A stretch of DNA of 64,000 nucleotides, from contig FJOG01000002.1 in the NCBI GenBank assembly GCA_900073065.1, forward strand, positions 3,056,460-3,120,459, given 5' to 3'. The notes under the pieces were generated by a model. The model did no database searches. It was not told the origin of the DNA and was given only the letters and a program-made list of their open reading frames with translations. Below, piece by piece: positions 1-12,623 of the stretch; position 1 is the first letter of the stretch; each line of letters begins with the position of its first letter. A program made the translations under genes and the position numbers. This DNA is from Phialocephala subalpina (lineage: Eukaryota; Ascomycota; Leotiomycetes; Helotiales; Mollisiaceae).

Positions 1-441
1 TCCTCGTCCGACATCTGACTCCGTCGTGAGGAATGTCTGCACGCCTTGGATCTTTCCTTGGCCATCAAATCCAGTGATTATAGGTTTTCTGAAATCACTG
101 CTTCTATCAACAGCAATGTTCTTCAGTCTACAGCCCTTTTTGAGGAAGTCCTTCATATTCTCGGGGCCTTTGATAGTGTGTGCGTTCCATGATAGGCAGA
201 GATGATCTCGCCAGAAACTGTCTTGGATGAAGAGATCTGAAATTCCCGCGAAATCTGTGCTTTGGATCGCTTTGTTGAAGGCATTGACCCATTCATCGGT
301 AGCTTTGTCGATATCCTCGGGTTTCACAGTCTTGATATTCGAGAAATCTGCGACAGGGAGGTTCACAGATCCGGGTTCGACGCGTTGGTAGGAGGGAATC
401 GAATGCGTGGGTATCGTCTGAGTTGTTGCTGCTGTTGCCAT
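1..441 (-). CDS. Flavin-containing monooxygenase, N-terminal part (cut by window edge)
   Basis: The minus-strand frame opens at the ATG at 441-439 and runs 147 codons to the window edge without a stop. The visible part has a short leader (residues 1-25), then a SnoaL/NTF2-like region with DEWVNAFNKAI and DLFIQDSFWRDHLCLSW. Fungal flavin-containing monooxygenases of the dimethylaniline-monooxygenase type often carry such a domain ahead of the FAD and NADPH Rossmann folds. The expected GxGxxG FAD motif would lie beyond the window, so the oxygenase assignment rests on the leader domain alone. A SnoaL-like protein without the flavin part is the alternative. This is the first in-frame ATG, and no intron is visible. 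Confidence 0.7.
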   Translation of the reverse strand, partial: MATAATTQTIPTHSIPSYQRVEPGSVNLPVADFSNIKTVKPEDIDKATDEWVNAFNKAIQSTDFAGISDLFIQDSFWRDHLCLSWNAHTIKGPENMKDFLKKGCRLKNIAVDRSSDFRKPIITGFDGQGKIQGVQTFLTTESDVGRG

Positions 442-3400
442 ATTTGCTGTACGTTGAGGTTGTTTGTGGGAAGAAGGAATTGGACTCGGAAGTGAGGTTG
501 AGATTGGGTTGCACAATTGCACAAGGGAACACAAGCTCAAGGAACACCAACAAGGGTCTGTATCCTTATACCTCACCGTGCAGCCCGGCGATCAGGAACA
601 ACGGAGGAAAGGAGAGCGGAAGCAAACCGCAAATGAAGTGAAGTGTTGTCTGCGCGATGAACTATTTTGATGTGGGGTAGATCCATGCGGGGTAGCTCAC
701 CTTAATGGGTAGTCGCGTCGACACGTGACTCTAACTCCGACGTCGAGAAGGAAGGAGTAGCGACGAGAATGGACGAATGGAAGAAGCGTCCCATACAAAA
801 GGAAAGAGTCTGTGATGATCTTGAGCAATGTCGGATATCCGCCGATGTCCGCCTGCATATTGGCACAGCTCTGAAGGTTTCATTCGTCGGTATACCTTCC
901 ATATTGAAAAATCGGCCGCCACAAGCCTCGTACGACATGACGCCGTGACGGTACTCAGCCGCTTTGTTCTGGGGGCATATATGCCAGTATGGAGACTCCA
1001 AGTAATCATTGAGGAGAGTGAACAGCGAATTACTGGAGTCAGCATTGACGTGCAGCCAGGATTGGGTGAAGAATGGCGAATTGGATGCTCTCGCCATGCT
1101 GGTGATGCATGCACATACAGTATGTGACATACTCAGGTTGAAAGTTGAGACGCCATATTACTCCAGTGGCTTCGTGCAATAGTATCTGTGTTTGTAACCA
1201 TCCGCTGGTCCTTGGTCAGCCCTCATGGTTGTAATCATAGAATTGTGATCTGTGAGAAGCTGTTGAGAAATTTTTGATGAGATGAGGTCGGGCCAGATCC
1301 GAGACATTGCGGGGATGCGATTCGCCTCGGTTACTAAGCCCTGAGCCTTGAGGCCTCCAACATTCCCTTGAGATTTTCAAACACAGGTCAGCTTTTGAAG
1401 CTTCAACATTTGGTTCTTCGAAGCAGAAATCAAATCCTCCCATGTATTGAGTCTTATAGTACGGAGTGGCTTACGGAGCGCTTCCGTTGCTAAGATGTAG
1501 TTACGTCACGTGAATGTACCTCCTCAGAGCCATCCCTACATTTCAGGTTCACAATACACTAAACAATATGCCTGGAAACCTTCTCCAAACAGTAACTCTT
1601 CACAACCAGCATCTTTTTAACGCGTTTATTGAGTTTTTACATCATTATCACGTGTAGCTAAGCCTTAAGTCTTGGCGCTAGCAAACTTTGGTTGTTTCAT
1701 CACAACGTCTCTGTCCCCTCTTCTCTCTCGTCAATTAACAGAACTCCCTCCATCTTCAGCTTCATACAGACATTCATTCGATCATGGATCCAGTATCTCT
1801 TGATGAGCTCAACACTGCTACGGCAATTTCGGAGCGTCACGCTGTGCTCCAAATCATTTCACCTCCAATTTCGACATCCGCTTCCGCCTCCGTATCCTAT
1901 CTCCCGGCCTTTGATCATCTTCTTCATACGACTTCGAATCTTCTCTGAGTCTCTCAATCTCTTATCTTCCCAATCTCGTGTCTTCCATGCTGGGGCAGGG
2001 CCATGATCCTTCGCGTCATCTGCAATCGAAGTCCTTGCAAAGTCGCACGCTGCAACAGAGACGTCAAAATTGAGCAGCCACTCCGCCTCTCAACCTTTCA
2101 AACTCTCACAAAATCTACGAAGAGCACATCATCCGATACAATGCGGGGATAACCGTTGCGGCCGCTATCAAAAATCGGTAGTCTGGCCCCCACAAGGTAC
2201 GCTCAAAGGAGAATCATCCCACCTTGCTCGTACCTTATGCTTGATAAGGTTGTTTGGAGGAGACAACTTTATCCTGACCGCTTCTTGTCGATGGTTGCAG
2301 CCCAACGACAGATGCAACAATGCCAATAACCAAATTTCGAAACTGGCTTCTCTGCCACGAAGATCTTCAAATCGCCAATTCCTCGATGCAAGGTACGGTA
2401 CCTGGGCGGAAGTAAGCTTCCTTGGGTTTGACCTCCAGCAGTACAACGGCAACTCAAAATCACTCGACAGTTCTCGCGATGTTCTAAATGAGTCTGCCAC
2501 TATCTTCTGTCCTTTCTCCTGTATCGGAACACATCACTCTGGAAATTCATCACCAGGGTCGGTTCAAGTCTCCGCTCTCGGGACAAACATGCTGCAAGTC
2601 GCTTCAATAACGACAGCATATCTGCAGATGCTAAGAGTTTCCATCCTTCTCATGCAGCTTCTTGTAGTTCTAGAAGCTAGTCCTACCCTCTTTAAGCTTG
2701 AAAAGCGGGGTGCCGTCGTCTGAAGTCACCGAGAGCCACTATTCTGCCCCATGTTTCTCATTATGTTAACGACCTCAAGTCAACCGAATCAACCGAACAC
2801 TGAGAAAAGGCCCTTATCATGTACCTCACCCCAGTCCAGATAGTTGTCTAGAAGCATGGAGATCGAGATAATCAAGGGTCCTTAGGCATCACACGTGGGA
2901 AAATTCGCCATATTACCAATGACATGGCTATGGGCAGTCTCTGCGAACCGTTGGAGCTTGTCCAGTATTGAATTGCATCATGCCTTGGCTGCATATGAAT
3001 TCTCCAAATGCTTCAATCAACTCATTCTGATTTGGCAGGATCACGAATTCATTACCACTCAGAGATTCCATACCCTCGACTTGCCAAACTGGCCTTATAC
3101 TCCACTCCTGAGAGGACTGAAAGAAACCCGCCAAGTCCAAAATGGCAGCTCGAAGACGTCCAGAGGTATCCTAGAGATAGTTGATGTTCTCCAGATACCA
3201 GACTTCATGTCTGTTTGTGCAGGGCCGTGTGCAAGTGCAACAGTCTTGAGAGAACTGTGAGAAGGAGCATCCATACCAAACTTCAATTAGGAATCTCCTT
3301 CTGAATAACGATAGACCGCATTCCCAATATTGCCCTCCTTCAGGAAGGTCCTTTCGCCAAATGTCAGGTAGGGAGGAATTCTGCTTTCCCCGAGTTTCTT

Positions 3401-3469
3401 ATAAACCGAGCGCCATCTGCTCCCAAAAACCTTTAGCACAGTACGTTTGAGCATCTCAAGTCTTTCTCA
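442..3469. other. Intergenic, no gene assigned
   Basis: About 3 kb with no recognisable gene. Two open stretches stand out: a minus-strand frame at 702-1130, and a plus-strand frame at 2070-2723 whose upstream part is closed by a single TGA at 2004-2006. A plus-strand ATG at 1783 opens 54 codons starting MDPVSLDELNTATA. Neither stretch matches a family I know, and frames change several times between 1783 and 2400. A decayed gene is possible but unproven. Confidence 0.5.
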
Positions 3470-3510
3470 ATGCATTTCCCAAAGGTACCGGCCCTTGCGG
3501 CTTCGGCTCT

Positions 3511-3799
3511 CCTTCAGATAGGCTGCTCGCAAAAAAACCATGGGGTACAAAACCCCATTCCCACCCCGCCCCATGGGGGACCATGGGTGGAGTTTTTCGT
3601 TTTTGAATCCCCCACGGGTGGAGTTTTTTTTTTGAGAACTTCCCCCATGGGGTGCCAAAACTACATAAATGTATAATATATACATAGATTTTGCATATTT
3701 TCATGAATTTTATATAGTTATACATATTTTATGCATATTTTATACATTTATGTAGTCTTAGCACCCCATGGGTCCCCCCACGAGCAGCCTACCTTCAGA
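3511..3799. mobile_element. hAT-type MITE (3519-3791) with 8-bp target duplication
   Basis: Direct repeats CCTTCAGA at 3511-3518 and 3792-3799 flank a 273-bp insert. Its ends are perfect 11-bp inverted repeats, TAGGCTGCTCG at 3519-3529 and CGAGCAGCCTA at 3781-3791. An 8-bp target duplication with short inverted ends is the hallmark of hAT elements. It has no transposase, so it is non-autonomous. A second inverted pair lies inside: CCATGGGGTGC followed by ACTACATAAATGTATA near 3645-3675 recurs inverted at 3741-3771 around an AT-rich core. It lies within the leader-coding exon of the subtilase. Removing the element plus one target copy gives an open join (CTT CAG AGC AAT). Confidence 0.85.
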
Positions 3800-5256
3800 G
3801 CAATTCAGGTTCATGCCTTGAATCCTATACCATGCCTTGGGCTCCAGCAGCTGCCAGTGCTCAAAGCAACAGACCTTTGATATCACCCAACGGCACTTCC
3901 ACTCTTCCTATCAAGGCTGGCAGCCATGTCGTCTCACCAATCCTCCTCAACACGTATATTGTCAAATTGCAAATTCAGGGGAAATCACCAAGCGAGGTCT
4001 GGATCCACATTCGGAGTTTCATCGAATGGCCAAACGGGATGCGGATTGACCTATACCACTCGCCAAACTTATGCGAACCCAAACCTCTTTGCCGGCTTGT
4101 CATTAAACCTCAATACCGATGGCGACCTCGAGACCCTGAAAGAACTTGAAAATGTTGCAGGAGTCTGGCCTGTCGTGACCGTTGATCGCCCATCTGCTGC
4201 CGTACAATCGAAGCCACTCTCTAAGTTGCTTAACAAGAGATTCGACACTGTCTCAGTCAAAGGCACCAATCTCAACATTCCATACATTACCGGAGACCTG
4301 GACGTCAATCGACCACATACCATGTCAGGTGTTGATCAGGTTCAAGCTGCTGGAATCAAGGGCAAGGGAATTAAGATCGCTGTTATTGATACCGGGGTCG
4401 ACTTTAGGTACCCTTCTCTTGGTGGATGCTTTGGTGACGGCTGCAAGATTGCTTTTGTGCATCATTTCGTAGGTGATGGCTACCCTACAACGGTTGTGGA
4501 AAGTCCGATCCCATTCACCACTTGCATTGAAGATGGACATGGTACTCATGTGGTGGGTAAGTTCACTCATCCAATGGCGTTACTTCAAAGCTGACCTTTG
4601 GAAGGTATCATTGGTATGGAGGACTAACCAGGTACAGGCTTTGCCTTCCTTGGAGTCGCTCCGGAAGCAACATTGGGTACGTCGCCCATTCCTCATACAA
4701 TGTTCCAACCCTCGTGAAAATTCGAGACCATCAACTCACAGGCGCCAGGGATGTATCGCGTCTTTGGTTGCGCTGGAAGTGCTTCTTCAGACGTGATAAT
4801 CAGCGCTCTCATGCAAGCTGGTGCAGATGAAGCGGGTATCGTCAGCATTTCCTTCGGCGCAATCGCTTCCTTCGAATCTCAAGATCCATTCTACACTGTC
4901 ACCACTGCACTCGTAAGTCCTATGTCTATCTAAATTGCTCAACACTAATTCAAAACAGGCCGACCAAGGAGTTGCAATCATCGCTGCAGCCGGAAACGAT
5001 GGAGATGAAGGCATCTACTTCCCTTCAGCACCCGGCACCGGACCAAGCGTCTTCGCCGTGGGCTCTGTCCAGAACGATAAGTTCCTAGTCACGTACCCGC
5101 TCAAGGACTCGAACGGACGGAGCCTCAGATACTCTGCCGTGTTGCTACTCAGCAGTCCTCCCGAGGGCTTGACTGTCTAGATTATGAACTACAGAGGTGA
5201 CGATACGGATCTACTCGGATGCTACCAAAGCTTCTACGCAGCCGCTGCTGCAAACC

Positions 5257-5961
5257 NNNNNNNNNNNNNNNNNNNNNNNNNNNNNNNNNNNNNNNNNNNN
5301 NNNNNNNNNNNNNNNNNNNNNNNNNNNNNNNNNNNNNNNNNNNNNNNNNNNNNNNNNNNNNNNNNNNNNNNNNNNNNNNNNNNNNNNNNNNNNNNNNNNN
5401 NNNNNNNNNNNNNNNNNNNNNNNNNNNNNNNNNNNNNNNNNNNNNNNNNNNNNNNNNNNNNNNNNNNNNNNNNNNNNNNNNNNNNNNNNNNNNNNNNNNN
5501 NNNNNNNNNNNNNNNNNNNNNNNNNNNNNNNNNNNNNNNNNNNNNNNNNNNNNNNNNNNNNNNNNNNNNNNNNNNNNNNNNNNNNNNNNNNNNNNNNNNN
5601 NNNNNNNNNNNNNNNNNNNNNNNNNNNNNNNNNNNNNNNNNNNNNNNNNNNNNNNNNNNNNNNNNNNNNNNNNNNNNNNNNNNNNNNNNNNNNNNNNNNN
5701 NNNNNNNNNNNNNNNNNNNNNNNNNNNNNNNNNNNNNNNNNNNNNNNNNNNNNNNNNNNNNNNNNNNNNNNNNNNNNNNNNNNNNNNNNNNNNNNNNNNN
5801 NNNNNNNNNNNNNNNNNNNNNNNNNNNNNNNNNNNNNNNNNNNNNNNNNNNNNNNNNNNNNNNNNNNNNNNNNNNNNNNNNNNNNNNNNNNNNNNNNNNN
5901 NNNNNNNNNNNNNNNNNNNNNNNNNNNNNNNNNNNNNNNNNNNNNNNNNNNNNNNNNNNNN
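5257..5961. other. Assembly gap (705 N)
   Basis: Unknown bases inside the subtilase locus. The reading frame before the gap is phase 0 and after it phase 2 relative to window coordinates, so true length, introns or a frameshift inside cannot be told. Confidence 1.
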
Positions 5962-6678
5962 AACCAAGAACGGTGGCTGCGTCTCATGGTCCAAAGGACA
6001 AGTCACCAAGCTTTATGGATACAACTATCTTCTCAGCTACACCACTTCAGACGAGAGCGCCGCCTTGCAAGAATTCGCCGACGTCGATCCAGAAGTCGAC
6101 TACGATATCTCTCCCATCGTAACCAATATTCAAGATTCAACCACCATCCTCGGCTCATTCGGGAAGAAGCCCTTCAGTTACAAGATCCACTTCGACGCCG
6201 ACAACTACGTCGCTGAGAGTCCAAATGCAGATTACAGGATCGTGATGCGGGTTCTGAGAAGTGGGAAGACGTATGATGATCCGGAGAGTTGGGAGAGTTG
6301 GTTGAGTGCTATTGTTACCATTGATACGAATGCGGAGTATCATTATACGCCGCCGGGGACGGGATTGGGTAGTTCTAGGAGTGGGGAATGGGAATGCGAA
6401 TGGGAACGGAGGGAGGGCACATGAGGACGTAATTCAACATTATTGTCTACTGTATGTAGCCTACACAAGTTCTGATAGTTAGGCTTACAAAACGCGCCCA
6501 CGCTTCTGAGAATCGGCTTCTCAGAAAAATTGATCCGATTTCATTGATTTCTTCACGGTGCCATTCTTCCGAGTTGCCAGTAATTTCTCCATCTTCGCCA
6601 ACGCCGCAAATGCCCTCCCACCGGCCCTCACGCTCGTAAACAATAGCACTATCCTCGTTAGCATTCTCCCCTCTCCTC

Positions 6679-7373
6679 TCATTGATACCACTCACCACTA
6701 GGAATCACCATCCAAACCGCATTCAAACCCACATAAAGTCCCCAGAAAACCTCCGGCTCCGGCCTCGAATAACTCCACCCATAAACCCACTCATCAAAAA
6801 TATTCGTAGCGTAATACAGCACATCTCCATACAATTGCCCCAAACTTAACACGCTTTGCAGTGGATGCCGGAGTTGATGGTCCGTGAGAATTAGGTATGA
6901 GACGAGGAAGGAGAGTGGACCCCAGAAGAGGGCGGTGACGGATTCCATGGAGAGGACGAAGGCGTTTTGAGTTAGGTAGCGGGAGTCAGAGAGGGAGTAG
7001 ACTTTCCACATTTGTGCTAGGAGGTCGGTGTTGCTGGCTATGGTGAGGAAGTTATAGGAGTAGTAGCCCTCAATGACTAAATGAATGAATCCACCTGCGC
7101 TTCTGTGTCAAGATGCGGGGTTTGAGGAGGGGTGGGAAACCTACACATGACGAACCAAATGATGGTCAAGAAATCGGATGTTGAGAGAGATGGACGCGTA
7201 TTCTTGACGATGAGCCACGTAGTTGCGAAGACCAGGGCGCAAGAAGATGCGAAGACGGAGACGAGTGCTAGAGGTTCGGTGGTGTTTGCGATGTAGCCTG
7301 GGATGGAGACGTTGAGGGGGTAGTAGGGGTGTGTCGCGTTGAGGGACAGTTGTTGGAGAGCTGGAGAAAACAT
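6679..7373 (-). CDS. EXPERA/EBP-family membrane protein
   Basis: Two exons, 7373-7145 and 7076-6679, split by a 68-bp GT-AG intron, give about 208 residues. The start THPYYPLNVSIPGY, the membrane segments (ALVSVFASSCALVFATTWLIV and others), FIEGYY at the splice junction and LGQLYGDVLYY near the C-terminus are typical of emopamil-binding-protein relatives. These include delta8-delta7 sterol isomerase and related fungal EBP-domain proteins. Location is probably the ER membrane. Fungal ergosterol synthesis normally uses the unrelated ERG2, so this may serve another sterol or terpenoid substrate; that is inference. The start MFSPALQQ was chosen because it sits just ahead of the conserved N-terminus; an upstream in-frame ATG at 7406 is possible. 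Confidence 0.85.
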
Positions 7374-8330
7374 CGTGAAGTATTTGCGCGTAGCTCTTGA
7401 GTTCATACGGGCCTGAGGGGCAATGTGTTGTTGATGGAAAGTGACAGGAAGACGCACCTGTGCGACGTCAAATTTATGGCTCGTATTCAGATCCGAAATG
7501 GTTCGATTCGGATCTGGAAGTCCCGGACGCTAAGCGAGCTCAGGGGTCGCTCTTGCCTGCAGTGAGCTAGCTATCGCTGACTCCTGCTGAACGTAGGTGA
7601 ACTTTGTGACTTTGAGCATTTGTAAAGCCAGCTGATTTAATGACGATGACGTGAAGTCATATGAAGTCGCAATGCAATGTTTCCAAGAGGATGCTAGACG
7701 TTTGATGCCACAAAATTTGTATCAAGAAGTGCTGGGAACAAACGATGAAAGGGGCGTCCCAAAGTATGCTATCACGCTTGTCTGAGGCTGTAAATACACT
7801 GGAATTCTCTAAGCTCCTTTTATCAAAAGCGGGCTATTTTGCAAATGGAATTTGTTGCAGGTAGAGTTCACTTGCAAATTTTCCTGAATTGATGCGTCTC
7901 TCCGTCTTGTAACTCTCCTGCCTTCTGAATGCGATCTTTGTCGATTGAAATTCCAGACTTTCTGAGGTGGCTGTTGGTGGTACTTAATAATCAGCTCTCT
8001 GAGGGTAAGCAAATGCATTGTTCTTGTTCAGATATGTGCTTATTCTACCCCGCGATTACCCTGCATTTATCCTTTCTGACAACGTTTAATTACCATCAAG
8101 GGCCCGGAATTAAGATTGACAACTTACTTTCACTAGAAGCAATGGCTTCATGCCTTCATTTCGCCTAACCGCAAGGAAGGATATGCTTCAAAGTCGTCTC
8201 ATTCATTGCGAACGGCAAATTACTAAGACAACCTAAATCTCTCATCCCCTCCTCTCCAAGCCCTAAGCTCACATCTGTTCCCAGTATCCACCCATTGACC
8301 GCCCACTAGTCGAAATTTTTCGAACAGGTC
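7374..8330. other. Intergenic, no gene seen
   Basis: Upstream side of the EBP gene and downstream side of the OPT gene. Only short chance frames; no repeat or RNA gene recognised. Confidence 0.5.
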
Positions 8331-11133
8331 TTAGCCGTTGGCGGGGTTATACATACAATAGTCCACGTTCCCGTTCACATAATTACCCCACCACGCGGGG
8401 AAAGGATGGTCAACCCCACTAGCCCCCGCAACAGCAAAACTCAGAATGAAAACCATAACCTGAGTTCCACCATCCAGCGCCGCAGAAACTAAATAATTCC
8501 ACTTAATAAACTGCTGCGGTCTATACTTCCTCAGATAAAACTGTCCAAAGTATCCAATGACGAAATAGATCCAGACCGAAGAGTTGATTCCCACGACCAA
8601 GTATCCGAAATACCAGAGGATGATGGACAAGTTGAGGTAAGACCAGATCTTTTGTTGGGGGAAGAATTTGTTCATGAAGTAGAATGGGAGGGGGACGAGG
8701 AAACCGATGAAGTAGGAGATGGAGACCCATTGGTAGCGAGCGCCGATGGAGAAGAGTTTTGGGGCCATGGCCCAGGTTATAGCGGCGGAATTGAGAGATT
8801 GGATGTTGACTCCTGACCAAATGGATGTTCCTTCAATGGAGAGGAGAGTTGGAAGTTGGTTGGTGACGATACTGGAATGTGATATAAGTATCACGAAATA
8901 CGAGGTGCTTGGGGAACTCTACCTTTCCATCATGATGAAGTTGAGGATAGCCCCAAAGATGCAGCCTAGCATCTGGGTGGTGAAGGTTGCCTTTGGTGAG
9001 AGCTTGACTTGCTGAGCTAGCTTAAGATCTCGGAGGAGATACTGTCCCTGTTGCACGGCATTGAACGTATAGATGACGAAGTACATATTCGCTGATTAAT
9101 GTTAGTGGTGTATCTCATGAACCAAAAGCGACAAAGCTTACCAAGGGGTGCTCTAGGGAAACAGTAACCAGCCATAGTCTGCGAGACACTTTGCAAGTTG
9201 AATTGAAACCCAGTGATAGCATATTGAGCTCCAAAGAACAACATATAGATCCAGAGCACGATCATGGCAAAGATCAAACCCCACCAAGGTAGGGTTGAAT
9301 TCAGGACGTAGAGTGAGACCATGGCGCAGATGAAACTGGCAGCAAAGGCGTAGAAATACCAGGAATCAGGAGCTTCATCGTAACTAACCATTGCTTTGTA
9401 ATGGGGATCGATGTCCGGATTGTCCTTCAGGGCTTCCTTCTCTTCCTCTGTTCGCTTGCCGGTGTCCTTCCAGAAGAAGTAGTTCGAAGGCGTCAATGCA
9501 CTTTTGAGGGTGGCCAGGTTGAAGAAAGACCATCCTGCTTTGATGTCGAGGTAATTCCAGAGAAACATGTGGACGAAGTTGGCAGTGAAGCCTGCGTTGT
9601 TCGTGATCAGAGATACAACGTAGGTGCCTGCCAACCATGGAATACCGTTAGTATCGACTAGAGTATCGTTGATGGTTTGATCTGGATTTAGGATCAGAGT
9701 TTGGTTGTAGATGTCGTAGAATGTAAAGTTGGAGTCGGAGTTGTACAGTTGTTGGGACAAAAATGGGAAGTCCATCGCTCGCCAAGTGTTATGGTAATAG
9801 ATTCCCATGTAGATGATCACGCACCCACTAATAATTGTGTCAGTACCAAAACAATCAAGCACCAACATTGCGAACAGGCACACGTAATTCAGATTTGAGG
9901 GTGTGGAATACTTACATTGTGCCGATGAGACTGTTGGTCAACGTCTGGAGTGGCAGCCACAAAGGAGATCCGAAACCTGCGATATAGTTCCAATCCAGGC
10001 AGATTGACAGGAGTCCAGTACCCTCATTTCCCATCGCTCCTCCAAAGAGATTGGTGAATACCAAGCTGTGTTGGTCGGCGAGACAGAAGATCGAAACCCC
10101 AATGAGGAGCGGGAAGATGTACTCTGGGACAATGGTCCAGAAGAATAAGCAGGCGAAAATAATCCAAAAGACCTTCATTCTCTTTTGATTCCCCGCCCTA
10201 TCCTTGTGAAGAGTTTCGAGAACGGTGGTGATTGGTAAGTTGGCAGGGTACAGCATCTTTGTTGGCCAAAGAAGGGTACCTCGCATCATTCCAGCAAGGC
10301 CGTAACCGACCAACTGCGACGAAATGGTGACGAATATAGCAGCTCCTTTGTTGGGATACCCACCATAATACATCCGTTGTGCGGCAATGGCAAGTGTAGA
10401 AGTGGCACTGACTGATGCCGCTGAGGCCATAATCACGATCGCGGCATGCTCCTTCATGTTGAAGGGCCCGGGGTTAAGGAAGCGCCCAATAAGTCCCCAT
10501 CTTGGAATTCCATATGCCATGAGTTCTCCAGCGGCGTATGCGATCAAGGTCAAGAACATGATAGATACGTAAATAATCTGCGCAAGATTAGACTTGGGAC
10601 TGCATTTCGATGAAATCGACTTGCCTGGGGTTTGAAATAATAAATTTCAGACAACACAGATCCAAAGCAAGAAAGCCCGAGTCCTGTTCGCAATTAGAAT
10701 GAGTTCGAGTTGAGTTGACGCGCGCTCAAATACCTATAAAAAAGGTTCGGAAAGTCCACGGACTACAAGAAGTTAGTAAGTGGTTTCAAAGGATGCTGAA
10801 GAGTCGAGGAGTCGAGGAGCCGAGCTCTTCGGAAGCGCGACTCCCTACGAAATAGTAGAATCAGGGCAGTATTTATACATACTTGAGTGTTGGATCGTCG
10901 TCAACGTGAATGATCTGCGTCACCAAATCCTCTGCTGTGTCGAGATGGATTTGTCCATCATCTCGCCCTTCCTCGTCATGATAATGGGGCAATTCATTGC
11001 TGTAGTCCAGTGCACCCTTCTCACCCAGTCCTTCCTTTTCCTTGGAGCCGCTGTTGGTTCTGACAGGCGTCGCCGCGACCTTCTCGTCGGGGAGTACATC
11101 GTCCCCTTCGTGGGTGAACGTTGGTCTCTCCAT
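8331..11133 (-). CDS. Oligopeptide transporter (OPT family)
   Basis: Seven exons: 11133-10883, 10762-10734, 10683-10625, 10577-9916, 9827-9142, 9091-8923 and 8871-8331. They sum to 2397 bp with phases matching at every join, giving 798 residues, usual for this proton-coupled plasma-membrane family. The acidic cytosolic N-terminus leads to DDDPTLNPWTFRTFF, then many membrane spans. The family signature NPGPFNMKEH lies near residue 150, with GNEGTGLLSICLDW in the middle and AWWGNYVNGNVDYC near the end. Substrates in the family include tetra- and pentapeptides, glutathione and metal chelates; I cannot tell which here. The third intron uses a GC donor (CCCCAG|GCAAGT, 10624-10578). A 29-bp micro-exon lies at 10734-10762. 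Confidence 0.93.
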
Positions 11134-12623
11134 TGCAGCTGGATGCCGTGAAGCTCAGGACGGATAACGAGAGATTATCGAGGGACGTACCTCCCCTACT
11201 TGAACAATTCCTTATCTGTTACATGTTCAATTGTCCTTCTGGAAGCGGGCGAACGAACAGGATCCCCTGCTTGTGCTAGGCATGGTTGCAAGAAGATCCG
11301 CTGTAACATATGGTGGATAATCTAATTAGGAAGCCGTGAGAGAAGTGTGACGGAGGACGGGCTCTGGTGGGATAATTGATTGGATGAATGGACTCGAGCT
11401 GTGTGAGACCGTATACCGCGGAACGCTGCATCTCTACGATGCTCGGCGCATTGCACACCACCTTCTGGCAGGTCTAGCTTGCCGATTATCCATTGATTGA
11501 ATTGTGGACGCGTATGATCGTGCATTGTGGAGAATGCCTGCCGATATCCACGATAGCAGACGTTTGAACCTTCCTAATCTAGTATTCCATTAGCCTATTC
11601 AGGTCAACCTCCAAAGTCAAGCATTGACAAGCATTTCCAAGCTTCCGCCGCCACGGCTGTCAGAAGCTTGATTCTATGCAACAACCAGGTTGATGGTATA
11701 TGTGGGGGGTTGGAAATAACCTGATAAGAAATGCTTGAAGAGTGGTTGGATCCATCTTGAATTGAAAGTTGAGAATTGAACATTCTATCGCCCCGGCCAG
11801 GTTCCCGAGTCGCCGCACCGCGATGTAAGCGATCAAGTTTGGGATGTGAACACGACAACGCAGTGGGCACCAAGGACCCAAAGTTCCCAAGATTCCAAAC
11901 ACCTTCAGAAAGTAACCATAGTGGTTAATCTGCTGGTGGAGACTGCCAAATTGCTGGGAATTGAAAAAAAAATCTCAACAAACTTCGAGAAGGAAGGAGT
12001 CTTTGGAGCTGGTGGGACAGAGTGGGTCGCACAATTTTCCCACGTCCTCTGGGACTTCTAGAGCACTCGCAATGGTTCCTGGTCACGGCTCACATCTCGT
12101 GAGCCCGTGGCGAACTGGGGCGGCGACGGCCGACGTGTACGATAAGAAACGTCTCGGTTGGCCCTTCTAACAGCACACAGCAAGATCGGAAGACAAATAT
12201 AGAGACACCGACTCGGACATACACTTGCATTCTGGGTGATTGAAAGAGAGAATGGAAGAAAGAGGAACAGGAAGTGAGGACGTTGAAGAAATAATTCTAC
12301 AATTCGCCCGAGCTTACGCCCCTAATAAAAAACGCACTACACTCCTCTAAGCTCGCTGGCTCTCAAGCCACCACACGTGATCAAGCTCCAGCCACACTTT
12401 TGAGCACCCCTTTCACATCCGGGTCTCTAAGGCGTCTCGCAATTTAGCCTCAATCCAAACACAATTGTCCCCTCAACCTCTCAATGGAGCCAAGTGTTAT
12501 CAAAAGCATCGAGCGTCGCTCGTCGTATTTCGTTTGTCGCTCAGCTCGCCAACATCACACGACGACAGCTTGGCCGGGAGGGGGAAGAACTGATCCAGGG
12601 GTATCGATGCCAGAAGGTACAAG
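11134..12623. other. Intergenic / promoter region between divergent OPT and Zn2Cys6 genes
   Basis: Shared upstream region of the OPT gene (minus) and the regulator (plus), about 1.5 kb. A CACGTG E-box lies at 12374-12379, roughly 250 bp before the regulator start. No gene or repeat recognised. Confidence 0.5.

Larger units (their letters stand above)
3470..6424 (+). pseudogene. Secreted subtilase (S8) pseudogene
   Basis: Remnant of a secreted subtilisin-like protease of the vpr/large-subtilase kind. A leader starting MHFPKVPALAASALLQ is followed by a propeptide-like region, then AVIDTGVD (catalytic Asp) near 4379 and DGHGTHVVG (catalytic His) near 4536. Further on are FAFLGVAPEATLG and GVAIIAAAGNDGDEG. 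The catalytic Ser region should lie in the assembly gap. Introns are at 4557-4604, about 4676-4746 and 4913-4959. Lesions: a MITE in the leader; a 1-bp loss in the A-run near 3972; a 1-bp loss near 4047; TAA at 4625-4627; TAG at 5178-5180. The frame also differs on the two sides of the gap. The C-terminal part (5962-6424) reads openly. Confidence 0.85.

Noticed and set aside
702..1130. Minus-strand open frame of 142 codons (contains SPYWHICPQNKAAEYRHG)
   Set aside because: Protein-like in part, but no family, no splice context, and other frames overlap it on the plus strand. Not enough to call a gene.
1783..2723. Plus-strand frames beginning MDPVSLDELNTATA and a 217-codon frame at 2070
   Set aside because: Frames change repeatedly and no motif is recognised; may be a decayed gene but cannot be supported.
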